Positions 1 to 8,778 of a stretch of DNA of 64,000 bases are shown piece after piece; the stretch's first letter is position 1, and every line of letters starts with the position of its first letter. A program made the translations under genes and the position numbers. Source of the stretch: JAZKID01 sp963714065. GTDB lineage: Bacteria; Pseudomonadota; Alphaproteobacteria; Rhizobiales; UBA4765. Location: positions 1,984,001 through 2,048,000 of the forward strand of contig OY970226.1 of NCBI GenBank assembly GCA_963714065.1. The letters run 5' to 3'. The notes beneath the pieces are model-generated. The model had not been told where the DNA came from. It made no database searches and worked only from the letters and a program-made list of their open reading frames with translations.

Positions 1-1
1 T

Positions 2-217
2 TACATCACCGCCAAGGCGCAGGTAGAAAAATCGGACGGCAAGTTCAAGATCGTCGGCGAGCCCCTGTTTAAGGAGCCGATCTGGATTTCGGCCGACAAG
101 GGCGATGCGGAATGGAACGAGAAAATCAAAACCATCGTCCACGACATGATCGCCGACGGCACGATGCGCACATTGTCCGAGAAGTGGATCGGAATTGATA
201 TCTCGGCAAAACCCTAA
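2..217 (+). CDS. Periplasmic amino acid-binding protein, C-terminal end (partial)
   Basis: Only the last 71 codons are inside the window, ending with TAA at 215-217. The reading frame is the second one. The visible part has the look of the C-terminal lobe of a family 3 solute-binding protein (SBP_bac_3): an EPLFKEPIWI strand, then an amphipathic stretch around NEKIKTIVHDMIADG, and a final helix LSEKWIG, which is how these proteins usually end. The gene overlaps the downstream permease by 23 bp, the normal order for a polar amino acid uptake system. The ligand cannot be told from this fragment; the dioxygenase that follows in the same transcription unit makes an indole amino acid a reasonable guess, which is inference. 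Confidence 0.8.
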   Translation, partial: YITAKAQVEKSDGKFKIVGEPLFKEPIWISADKGDAEWNEKIKTIVHDMIADGTMRTLSEKWIGIDISAKP

Positions 218-998
218 ATCCGGCTTCAGGCTGCGCGTCGCTTTCGTCTGGGCCACGCTGCTTGCGCTGTTCGTTTTGTTTTTCCTGAATTTCGATCTGA
301 AATTTTCCGTCATGATCGAAAAATTTCCGGCGCTTGCCGGTTTCGGGCTTTCCAACGATAATTTCCTGCAGGGCGCGGTACTGACATTGTTCGTCTGCGC
401 CGTATCGATCCTGTTTTCGATTTTCCTGGGCGGGCTTGCGGCGCTGGGGCGGCTCTCAAGAAGCGCCATTGGCTATGGCATGGCGACATTCTACACGTCG
501 TTTTTTCGCGGCACGCCGCTGCTTGTACAGATTTTCCTGATCTATGTCGGCATTCCGCAGCTTGGGCCCGTGCCGCATGCGGTGCCGGCGGGCATTATCG
601 CGCTCTCGCTGAATTACGGCGCCTATTTGAGCGAGATTTTCCGCGCCGGGATTTTATCCGTGGCCAGGCCGCAGCGCGAGGCGGCCTCCGCGCTTGGTTT
701 GCCGAACTGGCTTGTGATGTGGAAGATCGTGCTGCCGCAGGCGCTGCGCGTCGTCATTCCGCCGACCGGCACGCAATTCATCGCCATGCTGAAAGACAGC
801 TCGTTAATCTCGGTGATGGGCGTGTGGGAAATCATGTTTCTCGCGCAATCTTACGGCCGCGCCAGTTACCGCTATCTCGAAATGCTCGTTACCGCCGCGT
901 TGATCTACTGGGCGATGTCGATCATATTCGAACTGGTGCAGGCCCGGCTTGAAGTGTATTACGGCAGGGGCTTCGAGCAGAAATCATGGCACCACTGA
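195..998 (+). CDS. Amino acid ABC transporter permease
   Basis: A 267-residue inner-membrane permease of the HisM/GlnP type. It has several hydrophobic segments, starting with one at about residues 15-32, and the EAA loop that contacts the ATPase is visible as EAASALGLPNWLVMWKIVLPQA near residues 162-183 (E-A-A then G at the usual spacing). The start used is TTG at 195, inside the end of the binding-protein gene; no ATG occurs until about residue 40, which would remove the first membrane segment, so TTG is preferred. It overlaps the next gene by 13 bp, indicating one transcript. The ATPase of the system is not downstream and would have to lie before the window. Family assignment is firm, substrate unknown. 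Confidence 0.9.
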   Translation: MISRQNPKSGFRLRVAFVWATLLALFVLFFLNFDLKFSVMIEKFPALAGFGLSNDNFLQGAVLTLFVCAVSILFSIFLGGLAALGRLSRSAIGYGMATFYTSFFRGTPLLVQIFLIYVGIPQLGPVPHAVPAGIIALSLNYGAYLSEIFRAGILSVARPQREAASALGLPNWLVMWKIVLPQALRVVIPPTGTQFIAMLKDSSLISVMGVWEIMFLAQSYGRASYRYLEMLVTAALIYWAMSIIFELVQARLEVYYGRGFEQKSWHH

Positions 999-2167
999 AT
1001 ATAGAGGATTACGACATCACGCCCGAGCGCGGTTTTCTCACGCGTTACGATATGTGCGGGACAAAACTGCCGGATGATTTTGCATCCATAGAGACGACGG
1101 GCGCCAACCTGTCGCGTTTTCTGACCACCGGGCGCATCCGCAGTTTTCTCGATCGATTGCCGGAAATCGATATCGCAAAACATCTCGACAAATTGTCGCC
1201 CGCGCAGGTGCAATTATTGATGGTGCGCTATTCCTTCATCGTGCAGGCCTATGTGTGGGGCGAGGCGCAAGCGCCATCCAGACTGCCGCGCAATATCGCC
1301 GTGCCTTATTGCAAACTCGCTGAACATATCGGCGAATTTCCGCTGCTGCCTTATGCGTCCTACACGCTCAACAACTGGTTCAGGCTGGACAAGACGGGCG
1401 GTATCGATCTCGACAATATCAGCGTCATCCAGAATTTCTACGGCGGCGTCGACGAGAACTGGTTCATTCTCGTGCATGTCGAGATCGAGGCGAAGGCGGG
1501 CGCGGCATTGGCCGCCATTCCTGTCTTGATCGAAGCGGTCGATCAAAAAGATGCCGCGCAGGTGCGCACAGGCCTGCAACAGATTTTCGATGCCTGGGAA
1601 AAAATCCAGCCCGTATTCGCGCGCATGGTGGAGAAATGCGATCCTTACATTTATTACAACCGCGTGCGACCTTATATCCACGGCTGGAAGGGAAACCCGG
1701 CACTGCCGGACGGTCTTGTCTATGAAGGCGTCGAAAAATTCGGCGGCAAGGGGCAGAAATTTTGCGGGCAGACCGGCTCGCAAAGCTCGATCGTGCCGAC
1801 CATGGATGCGCTGCTCGGCATTTCGCACGAGAACGATCCGTTGCGCGATTTTCTCGATGAACTGCATCAGTACCGGCCGGTGAAGCATCGCCGCTTTATC
1901 GAGGAGGTGAGCAAGCGCAGCCATCTGCGCGATTTCGTGAAAGCGTCGAACGATGCGGAACTGGTGCGGCTGTATAACGGCATTATCGAGCATGTGCAGA
2001 AATTCCGCACGCGTCATCTCGAATATGCAGCGAATTATATCAACAAGCAGGCGAAGAATGCCGAAGGCAACCCGGTGGAAGTCGGCACCGGGGGCACGCC
2101 GTTCATGAAATATCTGAAGAAACATCGCGACGAGAGCGGCGCGCATCTGCTGCCGCTGCCCAACTGA
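986..2167 (+). CDS. Indoleamine 2,3-dioxygenase-like heme protein
   Basis: A 393-residue protein of the indoleamine 2,3-dioxygenase (IDO) family, cytoplasmic heme enzymes that open the indole ring of tryptophan to N-formylkynurenine. Visible signatures are the segment FRTRHLEYAANYI with His344 at the place of the proximal heme ligand (His346 in human IDO1), the loop GTGGT at 367-371, a QSSIVPTMDALLGI segment matching the distal heme-pocket region, and a YVWG motif near residue 90. The length fits the family. The gene overlaps the amino acid permease by 13 bp, so uptake and oxidation of an indole compound may be coupled; that link is inference. Bacterial IDO members vary in substrate, so activity on L-tryptophan is not proven by sequence. 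Confidence 0.85.
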   Translation: MAPLNIEDYDITPERGFLTRYDMCGTKLPDDFASIETTGANLSRFLTTGRIRSFLDRLPEIDIAKHLDKLSPAQVQLLMVRYSFIVQAYVWGEAQAPSRLPRNIAVPYCKLAEHIGEFPLLPYASYTLNNWFRLDKTGGIDLDNISVIQNFYGGVDENWFILVHVEIEAKAGAALAAIPVLIEAVDQKDAAQVRTGLQQIFDAWEKIQPVFARMVEKCDPYIYYNRVRPYIHGWKGNPALPDGLVYEGVEKFGGKGQKFCGQTGSQSSIVPTMDALLGISHENDPLRDFLDELHQYRPVKHRRFIEEVSKRSHLRDFVKASNDAELVRLYNGIIEHVQKFRTRHLEYAANYINKQAKNAEGNPVEVGTGGTPFMKYLKKHRDESGAHLLPLPN

Positions 2168-2274
2168 CTATCCAAGTGGAACATCTTTATTGGATAGACT
2201 AGCTTGATGTCGTTCCCGGCCGAGCCAAGCCAAAGCGCGGCGAAGGCGGGCGAGAGGAAGAAAATCTTCTTTTC

Positions 2275-2389
2275 GTCATGCTCGGGCTTGACCCGAGCAT
2301 CCAGATCCTCGCGTCAAGCGCGAGGATGACGTTGTTGTAGATCCCCTTCCCTCGACACTCGCTTACGCTCGCGTCTCGCCGGGGATGAC
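2275..2389. repeat. Composite palindromic element (GTCAT...ATGAC family)
   Basis: Lies in the 465-bp gap 2168-2632. A unit at 2275-2330 begins with GTCAT and ends with ATGAC and holds two hairpins, GCTCGGGCTTGACCCGAGC and CCTCGCGTCAAGCGCGAGG. A second, looser unit (2331-2389) also ends with GGGGATGAC, and a degraded one precedes it from about 2205. The rest of the gap (2390-2632) shows no gene, only moderately AT-rich sequence leading to the ribosome binding site GAGGG of the gene at 2633. Confidence 0.8.
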
Positions 2390-2632
2390 AAAATTGTTTA
2401 AATTAATCCAGTGCCCATGATGGCAACGGGTTTTTGTGCAGTGCAGCAAAGGCGGGTAATTTAATAGACAGCCATTGCAATGACTTATGCGCAAATAATT
2501 AAAATGCGAACCAGTTTATGCTTCCGCAAACAGTCTTGGCAGGTTTTGTGTTTTTAAGTAAAAGAGGGCATGGGCCGGTTGCAATCAAGCAAGGGCCGGA
2601 TTTGTAACGAGATGATTTGAGAAGAGGGACAC

Positions 2633-3061
2633 ATGAGCAGTTTTGCCGTCAACAATAACAAACCGAATTCTTCGCCTTTATCGCAGCCAGTATTTTCTGT
2701 GACGCAGGATCCTGTGACTGCGCCAGGTGGGCCTGCGCCACTGTCGATCCTCAGTCATGAGCCTTTTTTGAAGCAACCTGAGTGGTTAAAGCCAGAAAAA
2801 ATAGATGCTGCACTTAGTTCAATCTTGGAACACTTCGCAACGAATGCAAGAGAAAAACTAACAAGAGTTGAAGTTTGGGGAAATGCTAAGGCAAAAGAAT
2901 TTGTTGTTTTTGCTACTAGCAAGTCAGGTAAATTGGATTGTTACAAACCGCTTACCTCCGGACAATATGTGAAAATTAATCTACCGGCATGGCTTGAGAC
3001 TGCATGCAAAGAAGGTTCGGGTAAGAATTATCGGTCCGTAGCAAAAGATTTTTCGGTCTAA
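2633..3061 (+). CDS. AT-rich orphan protein, unknown function
   Basis: A 142-residue hydrophilic protein that I do not recognise. The first 40 residues are rich in Ser, Pro, Asn and Gln and look disordered; the rest (about 45-140) alternates short helices and strands and could be a small globular domain. There is no signal peptide or membrane segment. The start is supported by GAGAAGAGGG 5-14 bases upstream of ATG, and a strong intrinsic terminator follows at once, so it is a self-contained single-gene unit. Its base composition is lower in G+C than the flanking genes. It belongs to a set of about eleven such isolated genes in this window. No function is proposed. Confidence 0.7.
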   Translation: MSSFAVNNNKPNSSPLSQPVFSVTQDPVTAPGGPAPLSILSHEPFLKQPEWLKPEKIDAALSSILEHFATNAREKLTRVEVWGNAKAKEFVVFATSKSGKLDCYKPLTSGQYVKINLPAWLETACKEGSGKNYRSVAKDFSV

Positions 3062-3082
3062 TAAATTTTATTTGCAATAAAT

Positions 3083-3119
3083 AAAACCCCGCAGTTTTAA
3101 AAACGTGCGGGGTTTTTTT
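3083..3119 (+). terminator. Rho-independent terminator
   Basis: An 11-bp stem AAAACCCCGCA (3083-3093) pairs with TGCGGGGTTTT (3106-3116) and is followed by further T residues to 3119. It lies 22 bp after the stop of the orphan gene at 2633-3061. The A-run on the left arm means it could also act on the minus strand. Confidence 0.9.
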
Positions 3120-3408
3120 GTAGAAACAATGAGCGGAGTAGGGCTGGCGTATTATCAATTTTCCGCTTCTATTTTATATCCGCCCAAGTGTGCTTAAAAC
3201 TTTCGCGCAGCTTATCTCGCCATATCCTATGTTAAGTTTTTCGCGAATATACTCGTTGAAAAATTTGCGAAAATGTATATGGTAGTTTTCGCATGGCAAG
3301 GCCGCCGTTGATCGGCACACCGGCCACGAGATAACGATCGCGAAAGCGCGACGGTTTTATTTTAACTCATTACAAACCAGTTGAGCACGAACAGGCGGGA
3401 GAGATCCG
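3120..3408. other. Gene-free interval before the DUF3300 gene
   Basis: No open reading frame of substance. TTGAAA at 3256-3261 followed 16 bp later by TATGGT at 3278-3283 is a weak sigma-70-like promoter candidate for the gene at 3409, whose ribosome binding site is GGGAGAG. Nothing else is evident. Confidence 0.3.
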
Positions 3409-4680
3409 ATGCCAAGGGAGACGTTTGCGCTGCTGTCGGCAGCCCTATTCTTTGCGACCATGACGGGCGCCACCCCGCGCGTGCAAGCTCAGGACCAGCC
3501 GGTCTCCGCAAATCAAACACTTAAAGTGGAAGAGCTGGACCAACTCGTCGCAGGCATCGCGCTTTATCCGGATACGCTGCTGGCCGAAGTGTTGATGGCC
3601 TCGACCTATCCGCTCGAAGTGGTGCAGGCAAACCGCTGGCTCCAGAAAAACAAAAGCCTTAAAGGCGACGACCTGAAGGAAGAAGTCGACAAGAAACCCT
3701 GGGAGCAAAGCATCAAATCGCTCGCCGCAACGCCCGACGTTTTGAATATGATGAGCGAGAAGCTGGACTGGACGAGGAAGCTCGGCGATGCGGTGCTGGC
3801 GCAGCAGGCCGATGTGATGGACGCGATCCAGCGCCTGCGCGACAAGGCGCAGGCACAGGGCAAGCTTGAAAGCAACGAGAAGCAAAAGGTTTCAGTTAGG
3901 CAGGAGCAGGGCAGGCAAATAGTCGTAGTCGAGTCAGCCAATCCAGACACGATCTATGTCCCCTATTATGATCCCGCAGTTGTGTATGGAGCGTGGCCCT
4001 ATCCTGCCTATCCTCCATATTATTATTACCCGCCTTATATCGGGAGCGGTGTACTCGCCAGCGGCATTGCGTTCGGCATCGGTTATGCGGTCGGCCATTG
4101 GGGGTGGCACGACAATTACTGGGGCGGCGGCATCAACTGGAATAACAACAATCTGATCGTTAATCACCCGATCAACAATCGCCCGGGCAATAACTGGAAC
4201 CATGTCGCGCATCACCAGGACATTCGCCACAATGTCGGGGAGAAATTCGGCGACAGGACAGGAAGCATTACGAACCGCAATCAGCGCCTCGATTTCCGCG
4301 GAAGTGGCGGCAAACAGGTGCTGAAACCCGGCAGCGACCGCCGGTCCCAGATTGCTGCGCACCCCGGCTCCAGCGATCGAAGACCGGCGGCGCGACCGTC
4401 GCAGAAACCTGCGCGCGATCATGCTGCCGGTAATCGAAGCCCGGCAAAAAAACAGGTGGCGGCGCATAACAATCGCAGGCAGGCGAATATTGCTCACGCC
4501 GCAAGGAATAACAGGGTTGCGCATTACGGCGGCAGCCGTCCCAATTTCAACAGGGCGGCTCATTATGGCGGCGGGCGCAATTTTAGCGGCCGCAGTTTTA
4601 GTGGAGGCGGACGCAGTTTTGGCGGGGGCGGTCGCGGCGGAGGTGCCCGCGGCGGCGGAGGTGGCGGGAGGCGGCGATGA
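3409..4680 (+). CDS. DUF3300 family secreted protein with Gly/Arg-rich tail
   Basis: A 423-residue exported protein. Residues 1-27 form a signal peptide ending near VQAQ. Residues about 40-185 match the DUF3300 family: ELDQLVAGIALYPDTLLAEVLMASTYP, then KPWEQSIKSLAATPDVL, then NPDTIYVPYYDPAVVYG. After a Tyr/Pro-rich stretch (about 190-215) and a hydrophobic glycine-rich segment, the last 200 residues are low complexity, first Asn/His/Arg-rich, then ending in Gly-Arg repeats. The family function is not established; it is envelope-associated. The next gene encodes another low-complexity Tyr/Gly protein in the same direction, so the two may act together, which is inference. Confidence 0.85.
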   Translation: MPRETFALLSAALFFATMTGATPRVQAQDQPVSANQTLKVEELDQLVAGIALYPDTLLAEVLMASTYPLEVVQANRWLQKNKSLKGDDLKEEVDKKPWEQSIKSLAATPDVLNMMSEKLDWTRKLGDAVLAQQADVMDAIQRLRDKAQAQGKLESNEKQKVSVRQEQGRQIVVVESANPDTIYVPYYDPAVVYGAWPYPAYPPYYYYPPYIGSGVLASGIAFGIGYAVGHWGWHDNYWGGGINWNNNNLIVNHPINNRPGNNWNHVAHHQDIRHNVGEKFGDRTGSITNRNQRLDFRGSGGKQVLKPGSDRRSQIAAHPGSSDRRPAARPSQKPARDHAAGNRSPAKKQVAAHNNRRQANIAHAARNNRVAHYGGSRPNFNRAAHYGGGRNFSGRSFSGGGRSFGGGGRGGGARGGGGGGRRR

Positions 4681-4777
4681 GCTGTCTTGGCGGTTGCTGG
4701 CATAAAATCAAAAGCGCCGCCAAATATTGTCTTGTGATCTGGCTCTCCCGTTTTTGTATCAACTATGGAGGTCTATC

Positions 4778-5062
4778 ATGAGTTACGTTCGTGGTGTCGG
4801 CCGTTCATATGGCGGCCATTATTACGGTGGGGTCGGTTTCGGGAATTATATCGGCAGGTACGGATCCATTGGCAGATATGGATCCTATGGTTGGCCGCGC
4901 GCAACCGTATATTCCGGCCGTCCTTACGCCTATTCCAATTACGGTTACGGATATTATCCGCGCAGCTATAGCTATGGCTGGTATTATCCATCCAACTGGT
5001 TTTCCAACTGGTATCCTTACGGCTGGAACTGGTATCCCTATTCGAATTATTATTCTTGCTGA
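4778..5062 (+). CDS. Small Tyr/Gly/Trp-rich protein
   Basis: A 94-residue protein with 25 tyrosines and 6 tryptophans by hand count. Almost the whole sequence is made of Tyr, Gly, Ser, Arg, Asn, Trp and Pro, with repeated GRYG, GSYG, YSYGW and NWYPY blocks. The ATG at 4778 is chosen because GGAGG sits 7 bases upstream; a longer reading from 4727 lacks such a site. No signal peptide or membrane segment is visible, so export would have to be non-classical or it stays inside. It follows the DUF3300 gene on the same strand after 97 bp. No family is recognised; the composition resembles structural or phase-separating proteins, but no function is claimed. Confidence 0.65.
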   Translation: MSYVRGVGRSYGGHYYGGVGFGNYIGRYGSIGRYGSYGWPRATVYSGRPYAYSNYGYGYYPRSYSYGWYYPSNWFSNWYPYGWNWYPYSNYYSC

Positions 5063-5184
5063 CAAAGTTTGCGCGCAAGCCGTCAATAGTCGATCTGCCG
5101 TGCCGACGAGCGGCTTGGCGTTCTTCTTTTACAGCCCGTCTTCGTTTTCGCCATGCTCAAGCTATCCTACAATTATCACGGCGC

Positions 5185-6021
5185 TTAAGGATAAATATGC
5201 AGGAAACTCACTTCCGGTGGCGTGAGAAAGCGCACCGGCAGGATGCTGGTGCCGATGCCGGGCGTGATGAAAACCTGCCTGCCGTTTTCCCCGATCAGGC
5301 CGAGCGCGTAACGCGCTCCATATCTTGACGGCACGATCGGGCGGCCGAGCAGGGGAATATAAACCTGCCCGCCATGTGTATGCCCTGCCAGCAGCAGCGC
5401 GACCCTTGCCGGAAGCTCGGGAAAGATATCGGGCGAGTGGGTGAAGGCGATCAGCAGTTCGCTCGAAGTCACACCGGCCAGAGCTTTCCTATAATCGTGC
5501 GGGCCTTCCATGTAGTCGGAAATGCCGGCAAGCCAGAATTGACTATTGTTGCGGCGGATCTGCACTGCCTTGTCTTCGAGCAGGCTTATGCCATGCTCCT
5601 CGAATTCCCTGGCGATCCTGTCGCGGTCGTCCCACCAGTCGTGATTGCCCAGAACTGCGAACACGCCCTGCGGCGCTTTCAGTTTGGCGAGAACTTCCGC
5701 GATTTTGTTCGAAGGAACAGGATTACCGCCGATAACCCCCTGAATGACGTAATCGCCTCCAAGCAGCACCAGATCCGGTGATTTCTCATTAACGCGCGTG
5801 ACGATGGAATCGATCTTCTCAAGGCTTATATGCGGGCTGCCCGCATGCACATCGGCAAGAAAGGCGATGGTGAAACCCGAAAGCTGCCTGGGCCAGTCTT
5901 TAATATAGATATCGTAATCCTTGAAGCGCACCTGCGCGGGTTCGATGAAAAACCCCCAGACAAACGCGGCGGCGCCGAGGAGAGCGGAAACGAGAAACAA
6001 ATTCATGAATAGTCTGCGCAT
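5185..6021 (-). CDS. Membrane-anchored calcineurin-like metallophosphoesterase (YaeI/YkuE type)
   Basis: A 278-residue protein with an N-terminal membrane anchor at about residues 8-26. The metal-binding motifs of the calcineurin-like phosphoesterase fold are complete: DVH at 57-59, GGD at 88-90, GNHD at 125-128, THS near 193 and GHTHGG near 213-218. Enzymes of this anchored type in other bacteria act as phosphodiesterases, and some are thought to act on lipid-linked substrates at the membrane; the substrate here is not known. It is a single gene on the minus strand. The start at 6021 gives a normal anchor; a second ATG at residue 6 is an alternative. Confidence 0.88.
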   Translation of the reverse strand: MRRLFMNLFLVSALLGAAAFVWGFFIEPAQVRFKDYDIYIKDWPRQLSGFTIAFLADVHAGSPHISLEKIDSIVTRVNEKSPDLVLLGGDYVIQGVIGGNPVPSNKIAEVLAKLKAPQGVFAVLGNHDWWDDRDRIAREFEEHGISLLEDKAVQIRRNNSQFWLAGISDYMEGPHDYRKALAGVTSSELLIAFTHSPDIFPELPARVALLLAGHTHGGQVYIPLLGRPIVPSRYGARYALGLIGENGRQVFITPGIGTSILPVRFLTPPEVSFLHIYP

Positions 6022-6142
6022 GGGCGATCATAGCATCCATCCATAAAAAATGCCGTGATATGCAGTTTTTTTGGACAGCTTTATGGCGGGCTCATGAATT
6101 CCGTGACAAGACTCTTATTACCGGTTATCCAAAAACAGGGTT

Positions 6143-6231
6143 GCCCTCTTGGCGGAACAGGTAGACGCAAGGGACTTAAAATCCCTCGGGAAGAAACTCC
6201 CGTGCCGGTTCGAGTCCGGCAGAGGGCACCA
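6143..6231 (+). tRNA. tRNA-Leu (anticodon UAA)
   Basis: The acceptor arms GCCCTCT (6143-6149) and AGAGGGC (6221-6227) pair fully, followed by A and an encoded CCA. The anticodon stem AGGGA/TCCCT encloses CTTAAAA, giving anticodon TAA. The T arm GCCGG-TTCGAGT-CCGGC is perfect, and there is a long class II variable arm CGGGAAGAAACTCCCG, as expected for leucine. It reads UUA. Confidence 0.97.
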
Positions 6232-6332
6232 TCGTTCATCCACAGCTGTGCACAAGCTCCTCTCTTTCATTGCCGTCCCGCTGAGGCAGGATAAGCTCGC
6301 CGTCTGGCGCCTGCCTTAGAGAGGGATTTATC

Positions 6333-7259
6333 ATGCGTTATATTCTGGTTGCGGCGGGCATGCTGGCAGCGGCTCCGGCTTCGGCAAACGATGTCGGCAA
6401 AAATGCCGCCCTTCATTCAGACTTGTGGCTGCTCGGCAGCCTGGAATTTGTTTCGCTGGACCGCTCGCGCGAGCGCGTGCCGCTCACCATCTCTGCCGGT
6501 TCGCAAGGCATCACCTCGAACAACCTGCCGCTGAACGGCTCCGACATTGCCGCCGATGCGCGCCTGGCGCTGGGTATCGGGCAGTTCGGTCTTGGCGGGC
6601 GCTATCTCGGCCATTTTTCCTGGGACGATTCGATTACCGAAAGCGATTCTAATACGATCTTCACCACGCCGAATATCAACGTGGGTGGTGGCGTTGTACC
6701 CACCACCTTTAATCATGGTTCGGATTTCAGCTCGTGGGAAGCCAATGCGATCTGGCTGGTGAATCCGGGCGTGCGCCTGTTTGCCGGCGTGCGCGCAATC
6801 AACATCGACGAAACCTTCGAAGCCGCCATCGGGCCGACAACCGCCAATTTTGCTTTCGAAACCGAAAACGACCTGCTGGGCGGACATATCGGCATTCAGG
6901 CGCGGCTGCTGGACGAGGGACCGGGGCCGGGCTTTTTCCTCGATGGCGGCGTCAGCGTCGGCTATTACGATAACGACCGCAGCCTTGCCGGAACTAATAC
7001 GGGCATAGGCGGGGCGCTGCCCACGTTCGGCGGTTCAGACGATCGCAGGGCGATTGCGGCCGAAGCCGAAATCAAGCTCGGCTACCAGTTTTCGGAAAAA
7101 CTTGGCGCGCATGTCGGCTATCGCATTTTGCATATCGAGCATGTCGCAACCGCCATCGAGAATTTCAACAGCTTCAATATTGCCACCAATGCCGGCAGCC
7201 TGACCGGCCGCGATATTCTTTATCAGGGTATTTCGGTCGGCCTGACCTTGAAGCTTTAA
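6333..7259 (+). CDS. Outer-membrane beta-barrel protein, Lpg1974-like
   Basis: A 308-residue protein with a signal peptide ending at about PASAN (residue 19). The mature part is made of alternating hydrophobic/polar strands rich in Gly, Asn and aromatic residues, such as LGIGQFGLGGRYLGHFSW, WEANAIWLVNPGVRLFAGVRAI, LGGHIGIQARL and LGAHVGYRILHIEHV, ending with the strand ISVGLTLKL. This is the pattern of Legionella-type major outer-membrane proteins (Lpg1974 group), suggesting a porin-like barrel of about 12 strands. The C-terminal residue is Leu rather than the commoner Phe. Ribosome binding site is AGAGGG. It is transcribed alone after the tRNA. The exact subfamily is a judgement by eye. Confidence 0.75.
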   Translation: MRYILVAAGMLAAAPASANDVGKNAALHSDLWLLGSLEFVSLDRSRERVPLTISAGSQGITSNNLPLNGSDIAADARLALGIGQFGLGGRYLGHFSWDDSITESDSNTIFTTPNINVGGGVVPTTFNHGSDFSSWEANAIWLVNPGVRLFAGVRAINIDETFEAAIGPTTANFAFETENDLLGGHIGIQARLLDEGPGPGFFLDGGVSVGYYDNDRSLAGTNTGIGGALPTFGGSDDRRAIAAEAEIKLGYQFSEKLGAHVGYRILHIEHVATAIENFNSFNIATNAGSLTGRDILYQGISVGLTLKL

Positions 7260-7260
7260 G

Positions 7261-8450
7261 TTACGGTTCCGAATAAACCCAGTCATATCTTCGCATCAGC
7301 CGTTCGCCGCCCATGAGGTGCAAGGCGAAATTGCGCGCTTTTGCCTGCAGGCCGTCAAGATGAAAAATCCTGCCGTTTCTTTCCGCCTCTTTCGTGAGGC
7401 GGGCGATGCGGCGCGCGCGCTTGGTGCGATAGGCCGCGAAGGCGGCGGCAATGTCCTGGTGTTCCGTCACGCAAGCGGCAAGCATTGCGGCATCCTCGAT
7501 TGCCTGCGCAGCACCTTGCGCCAGAAAAGGCAGCATGGGGTGCGCTGCATCGCCGAGCAAAGTGACAGGCAAATGCGGCCAGGGTTTGCAATCGGCAGGG
7601 CGATGATAAAGCGCAAAGCGTGTCCAGTCTTGCGGCGCATGTAACAGATTTTTCAATAATGTTGCGCAGTTCTTCGTTGCGGCAAACAGGTTGTCCGGTT
7701 TTGTGTCCGCGCCCCAGTCTTGCCCATCGCAGGTTTCTTTCAGAACGGCGACGATGTTGATCATCGTGTTCCCGCGCAGGGGATAATGCACCACATGCAG
7801 AACGGGCCCCATCCAGAGCGCGGAAAACGTGCCGGATAATTCCGGCGGCAGCATCTCGACCGGAATAAGCGCGCGATAGGCCGTAAAGCCCGAGGCACGA
7901 GGTGCGCCGTCGTTCAAAAATTGCGCGCGGATTTTCGACCATATGCCATCGGCACCGATAATGGCGCAGCCCGTATAATTCCGCGCCGCGCCTGCCTGCG
8001 TCACGGCGAGGCCGGCATTCCCGTTGAGCGTGTAACCTGTCGCTGTGCAACTAAAATGCATGGCGATATTCGGCTGCAGGCGGCATGCATCGAGGAGAGC
8101 CTGCTGCAGATCGGCACGGCGAGCGACATAATAGGGTGCACCCCAGCGTTTTTCGGCCGCATGCCCGAGCGGCATTTGCGTGAGATGACTTTCGCTCAAT
8201 GCCGAATAAATGCACAGGGCTTCCGGCCGCCCCACGGTTGTATCGAGCAAATCCAGAATTCCAAGCTGCGAGAGAATGCGCGTCGCATTTGGCGAAAGCT
8301 GCAGGCCGGCGCCGATTTCGGAAATATTCTCCGTCTGTTCGAAAACTTCGACGGGAAACCCTGCCTTTGCCAATGCGAGCGCGCAGGTCAAGCCGCCAAT
8401 GCCGCCGCCTGCGACAAGGAAAGGCAACCGGTTTTGTGCTGAAGGCAAAA
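7261..8450 (-). CDS. FAD-dependent monooxygenase (salicylate hydroxylase-like)
   Basis: A group A flavoprotein monooxygenase. The Rossmann FAD motif GGGIGGL comes about 14 residues after the chosen start, the second FAD motif GDAAHPMLPFLAQGAAQAIEDA is near residue 290, and the DG motif appears as GADGIWSKIR near 165. Such enzymes hydroxylate aromatic rings with NAD(P)H and O2; the pattern PFLAQGAAQAIEDA is closest to salicylate/3-hydroxybenzoate hydroxylases. The substrate cannot be read from sequence. No ATG is available; TTG at 8450, 3 bases after the stop of the zinc-finger gene, places the FAD motif normally, while TTG at 8484 would overlap that gene. It converges on the barrel gene, one base apart. 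Confidence 0.85.
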
Positions 8451-8453
8451 TAG

Positions 8454-8702
8454 TCAGGCGGCGCGCGGCGCGACCTGCGCGCAAACCGGCGGGTTCGCCT
8501 CATTCGCGCCGAGCGAAGCGTCGAATTTGAACAGCGTCGAACAATAGGGGCAGACAATTTCGTTTTCGTCGCCCATGTCGAGATAGACATGCGGGTGATC
8601 GAGCGGCGGTGTCGCGCCCATGCACATAAATTCCTTTGTGCCGATCCCGACCGTGGCAACGCCGGGATCGTTATGAAAATGCGGCACGGTTTTTTGCGCC
8701 AT
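8454..8702 (-). CDS. CHCC zinc-finger protein (NDUFS6-like)
   Basis: An 82-residue protein. The core GTKEFMCMG, DHPHVYLDMG and VCPYCSTLFKF is the short zinc-binding domain (Cys, His, two Cys) shared by bacterial zf-CHCC proteins and by the NDUFS6 accessory subunit of mitochondrial complex I. The start at 8702 is chosen because AGAGGTG lies just before the ATG; a longer reading from 8795 would cross the promoter of the divergent gene. It probably forms a two-gene unit with the monooxygenase that follows 3 bases after its stop. A role in respiratory complex I assembly is known for the mitochondrial relative and is only inferred here. Confidence 0.85.
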   Translation of the reverse strand: MAQKTVPHFHNDPGVATVGIGTKEFMCMGATPPLDHPHVYLDMGDENEIVCPYCSTLFKFDASLGANEANPPVCAQVAPRAA

Positions 8703-8778
8703 AACACACCTCTTTGCGACGCATTCTAGCCTTTTTGCTTGAATATGCCAGATGGCTCTGTGAAAAGAATCTGGAACG

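Noticed and set aside
1214..2146. A 310-codon open frame on the minus strand
   Set aside because: Antisense shadow of the dioxygenase gene, whose heme and GTGGT motifs are clear on the plus strand.
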